A stretch of 6,890 nucleotides of DNA from Limnoglobus sp. (GTDB lineage: Bacteria; Planctomycetota; Planctomycetia; Gemmatales; Gemmataceae). The stretch is taken from NCBI GenBank assembly GCA_025353985.1, contig JANXNT010000662.1, forward strand, positions 1 through 6,890. The letters run 5' to 3'. The stretch's first letter is position 1. Each line of letters opens with the position of its first letter. The position numbers and the translations under genes are program-made. Under the pieces are notes generated by a model. The model was not told the origin of the DNA and searched no databases. It worked only from the letters and a program-made list of their open reading frames with translations. Shown one piece after another: positions 6,256-6,890 of this stretch.

Positions 6256-6286
6256 GCTATCCTTTCGCAGAGCGAAAGGGCCACAT
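6256..6286 (-). repeat. Right REP-like arm, 8-bp stem, inverted relative to the left arm
   Basis: On the plus strand CCTTTCGC (6261-6268) pairs perfectly with GCGAAAGG (6272-6279) around AGA. The outermost pair of the left arm is lost here (C faces A). On the minus strand the hairpin follows the lipoprotein stop codon by about 25 bp and may mark the 3' end of that mRNA, although no T-run follows. Confidence 0.65.
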
Positions 6287-6310
6287 GTAACTCTGAATCG
6301 TTTTCGTTGC

Positions 6311-6643
6311 TCATGGTAAGACCTTGCAGCCCTCGATGATGATTGTTGCGGTTTCGATGCTCTTCACTTTGCCGCTTAGCCTGCAAGGCTCGCCGGGCTT
6401 GAGGTTCTCGAAGCCCTCCGTAACTTCGGCCATGATTCGGTGTTTCCCGTCGGTCGGGTAGAACATTGCGACCTTCTTTTTCTCAAGGAGATGTTTCGGC
6501 GTCCCCGATAGAATCACCGTTTGGCCCTTGTGCTTCTCCCAACTCATGGCGAATTCGTCGGGCGTAAGCGTCGGGGTGGCTCGTCCGCAGCCCGACGCCC
6601 AGACCAGACAAACACAGAGTGGAACCGCGAGTAAATGCTTCAT
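6311..6643 (-). CDS. Small lipoprotein with a probable tRNA_anti-like OB-fold
   Basis: 110 residues from ATG 6643-6641, with GAGAG and a 7-nt spacer upstream. The N-terminus is a lipoprotein signal: MKHLLAVPLCVCLVWASGC, with lipobox A-S-G-C and the lipidated Cys at 19, so the mature protein has about 92 residues. The body reads as a compact beta barrel: GQTVILSGTPKHLLEKKKVA (40-59), then HRIMAEVTEGFENLKPGEPC (68-87), RLSGKVKSIETATIIIEGCK (88-107). The pattern of GxxVxLSG, a charged hairpin, and a late LxGKV...TIIIEGC strand resembles the tRNA_anti-like family of OB-fold lipoproteins; ligand and role are unknown. Two cysteines, Cys87 and Cys107, could form a disulfide outside the cytoplasm. 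Signal and lipobox are seen; the fold is inferred. The REPIN-like element lies directly downstream. Confidence 0.78.
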   Translation of the reverse strand: MKHLLAVPLCVCLVWASGCGRATPTLTPDEFAMSWEKHKGQTVILSGTPKHLLEKKKVAMFYPTDGKHRIMAEVTEGFENLKPGEPCRLSGKVKSIETATIIIEGCKVLP

Positions 6644-6677
6644 GGTCGATCTCTCATCGTTCAGGGATCAGTCGGGA

Positions 6678-6890
6678 CTATCGCATCATTCGTCGATGAG
6701 CGGCTTGCATTTCATCGGCGACCCGGAGTGATTCTTGCGCGTCGACGACCATTTCGAAATTTTCTCTCTCATTGCGGATGCGAGTAATTCGAACCCGATT
6801 CGTGCGGCGAACGCAAACGTCGGCTGCGGATGAACCTCCCTCGCTAGCGCTTTTTGAAGTTGCGCCATTTGTGATCTGGGTACACGCTTT
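6678..6890 (-). CDS. Uncertain: possible C-terminal end of an unrecognised protein entering from the right edge
   Basis: One minus-strand frame is open from the window edge to TAG at 6680-6678, for 70 residues. Its last part, NFEMVVDAQESLRVADEM (ending AAHRRMMR), reads like a normal amphipathic helix, but the first part is low in complexity (ATSKSASEGGSSAADV), and third-position GC is lower than in neighbouring genes. A second frame has an ATG at 6868 and a stop at 6688-6686, giving a 60-residue protein (MAQLQKALAREVHPQ...); its codon use fits slightly better, but it has no ribosome binding site. I recognise neither. If the first is real, its stop lies 34 bp before the lipoprotein ATG and the two would be an operon. 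Only one of the two can be right, and possibly neither is. Confidence 0.25.
   Translation of the reverse strand, partial: KACTQITNGATSKSASEGGSSAADVCVRRTNRVRITRIRNERENFEMVVDAQESLRVADEMQAAHRRMMR

Larger units (their letters stand above)
6181..6286. repeat. REPIN-like element: two inverted 31-nt hairpin repeats with a 44-nt spacer
   Basis: The left arm (6181-6211) and the reverse complement of the right arm (6256-6286) both start ATGT and end TAGC, and match at 26 of 31 positions; similarity stops at these ends. Each arm is itself a hairpin: CCCTCTCGC-TCC-GCGAGAGGG on the left and, on the same sense, CCTTTCGC-TCT-GCGAAAGG on the right. All five differences are transitions, and two of them form a compensatory change (C-G to T-A) inside the stem. 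The spacer holds a third possible stem: GCGATG (6228-6233) with CATCGC (6252-6257), topped by AGAA-GTGA-TTCT. Two short palindromic repeats in inverted order is the plan of a REPIN, a non-autonomous element moved by RAYT (Y1-type) transposases. No RAYT gene lies in the window. It begins 24 bp after the lipoprotein stop. Confidence 0.65.

Noticed and set aside
6781..6805. GGTTCGAATT on the minus strand, resembling a tRNA T-loop
   Set aside because: The bases on either side do not form a T-stem and no acceptor or anticodon arm is present.

Overview
The window looks like chromosomal DNA of a planctomycete, most likely from the Gemmata group (inference). The clearest sign is the gene entering at the left edge: a DUF1559 pilin-like protein of the type found in very many copies in Planctomycetes. 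The moderately high GC, the GC-rich third codon positions and the spread-out, mixed-strand gene order agree. There is no phage, plasmid, CRISPR array, tRNA or rRNA.

Layout, left to right. (1) The N-terminal half of a DUF1559 secreted pilin-like protein (1-472, minus). (2) A 255-bp gap (473-727) with strong inverted repeats, including a hairpin plus T-tract at 671-730 that looks like a plus-strand intrinsic terminator although no plus-strand gene precedes it. (3) A complete Rpn-family PD-(D/E)XK nuclease gene (728-1639, minus), with a well-placed internal ribosome binding site and ATG before its C-terminal tail. (4) A divergent intergenic region (1640-1832). (5) adk (adenylate kinase, 1833-2462) and map (type I methionine aminopeptidase, 2519-3415), both plus. 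In most bacteria this pair lies between secY and infA in the spc ribosomal operon; here it stands alone. (6) A GT87/DUF2029 polytopic glycosyltransferase (3581-4873, plus). (7) Convergent to it, a class V aminotransferase/cysteine desulfurase of the EF2568-like type (4895-6034, minus). (8) A 275-bp gap with a REPIN-like element at 6181-6286: two 31-nt hairpin repeats in inverted orientation, 26/31 identical, with a compensatory base-pair change. (9) A small lipoprotein with a probable OB-fold (6311-6643, minus). (10) A right edge (6678-6890) where two minus-strand frames are open and I cannot decide between them.

The genes do not form one pathway. adk and map are housekeeping (nucleotide balance, N-terminal methionine removal). 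GT87 and the lipoprotein belong to the envelope, and DUF1559 to the secreted pseudopilin-like set. The cysteine desulfurase supplies sulfur. The Rpn gene is the one plausible defence or mobile component. The points most worth checking are the possible gene-within-gene arrangement in rpn, the REPIN-like element, the orphan terminator, and the changed AMP-site motif and LID of the adenylate kinase.
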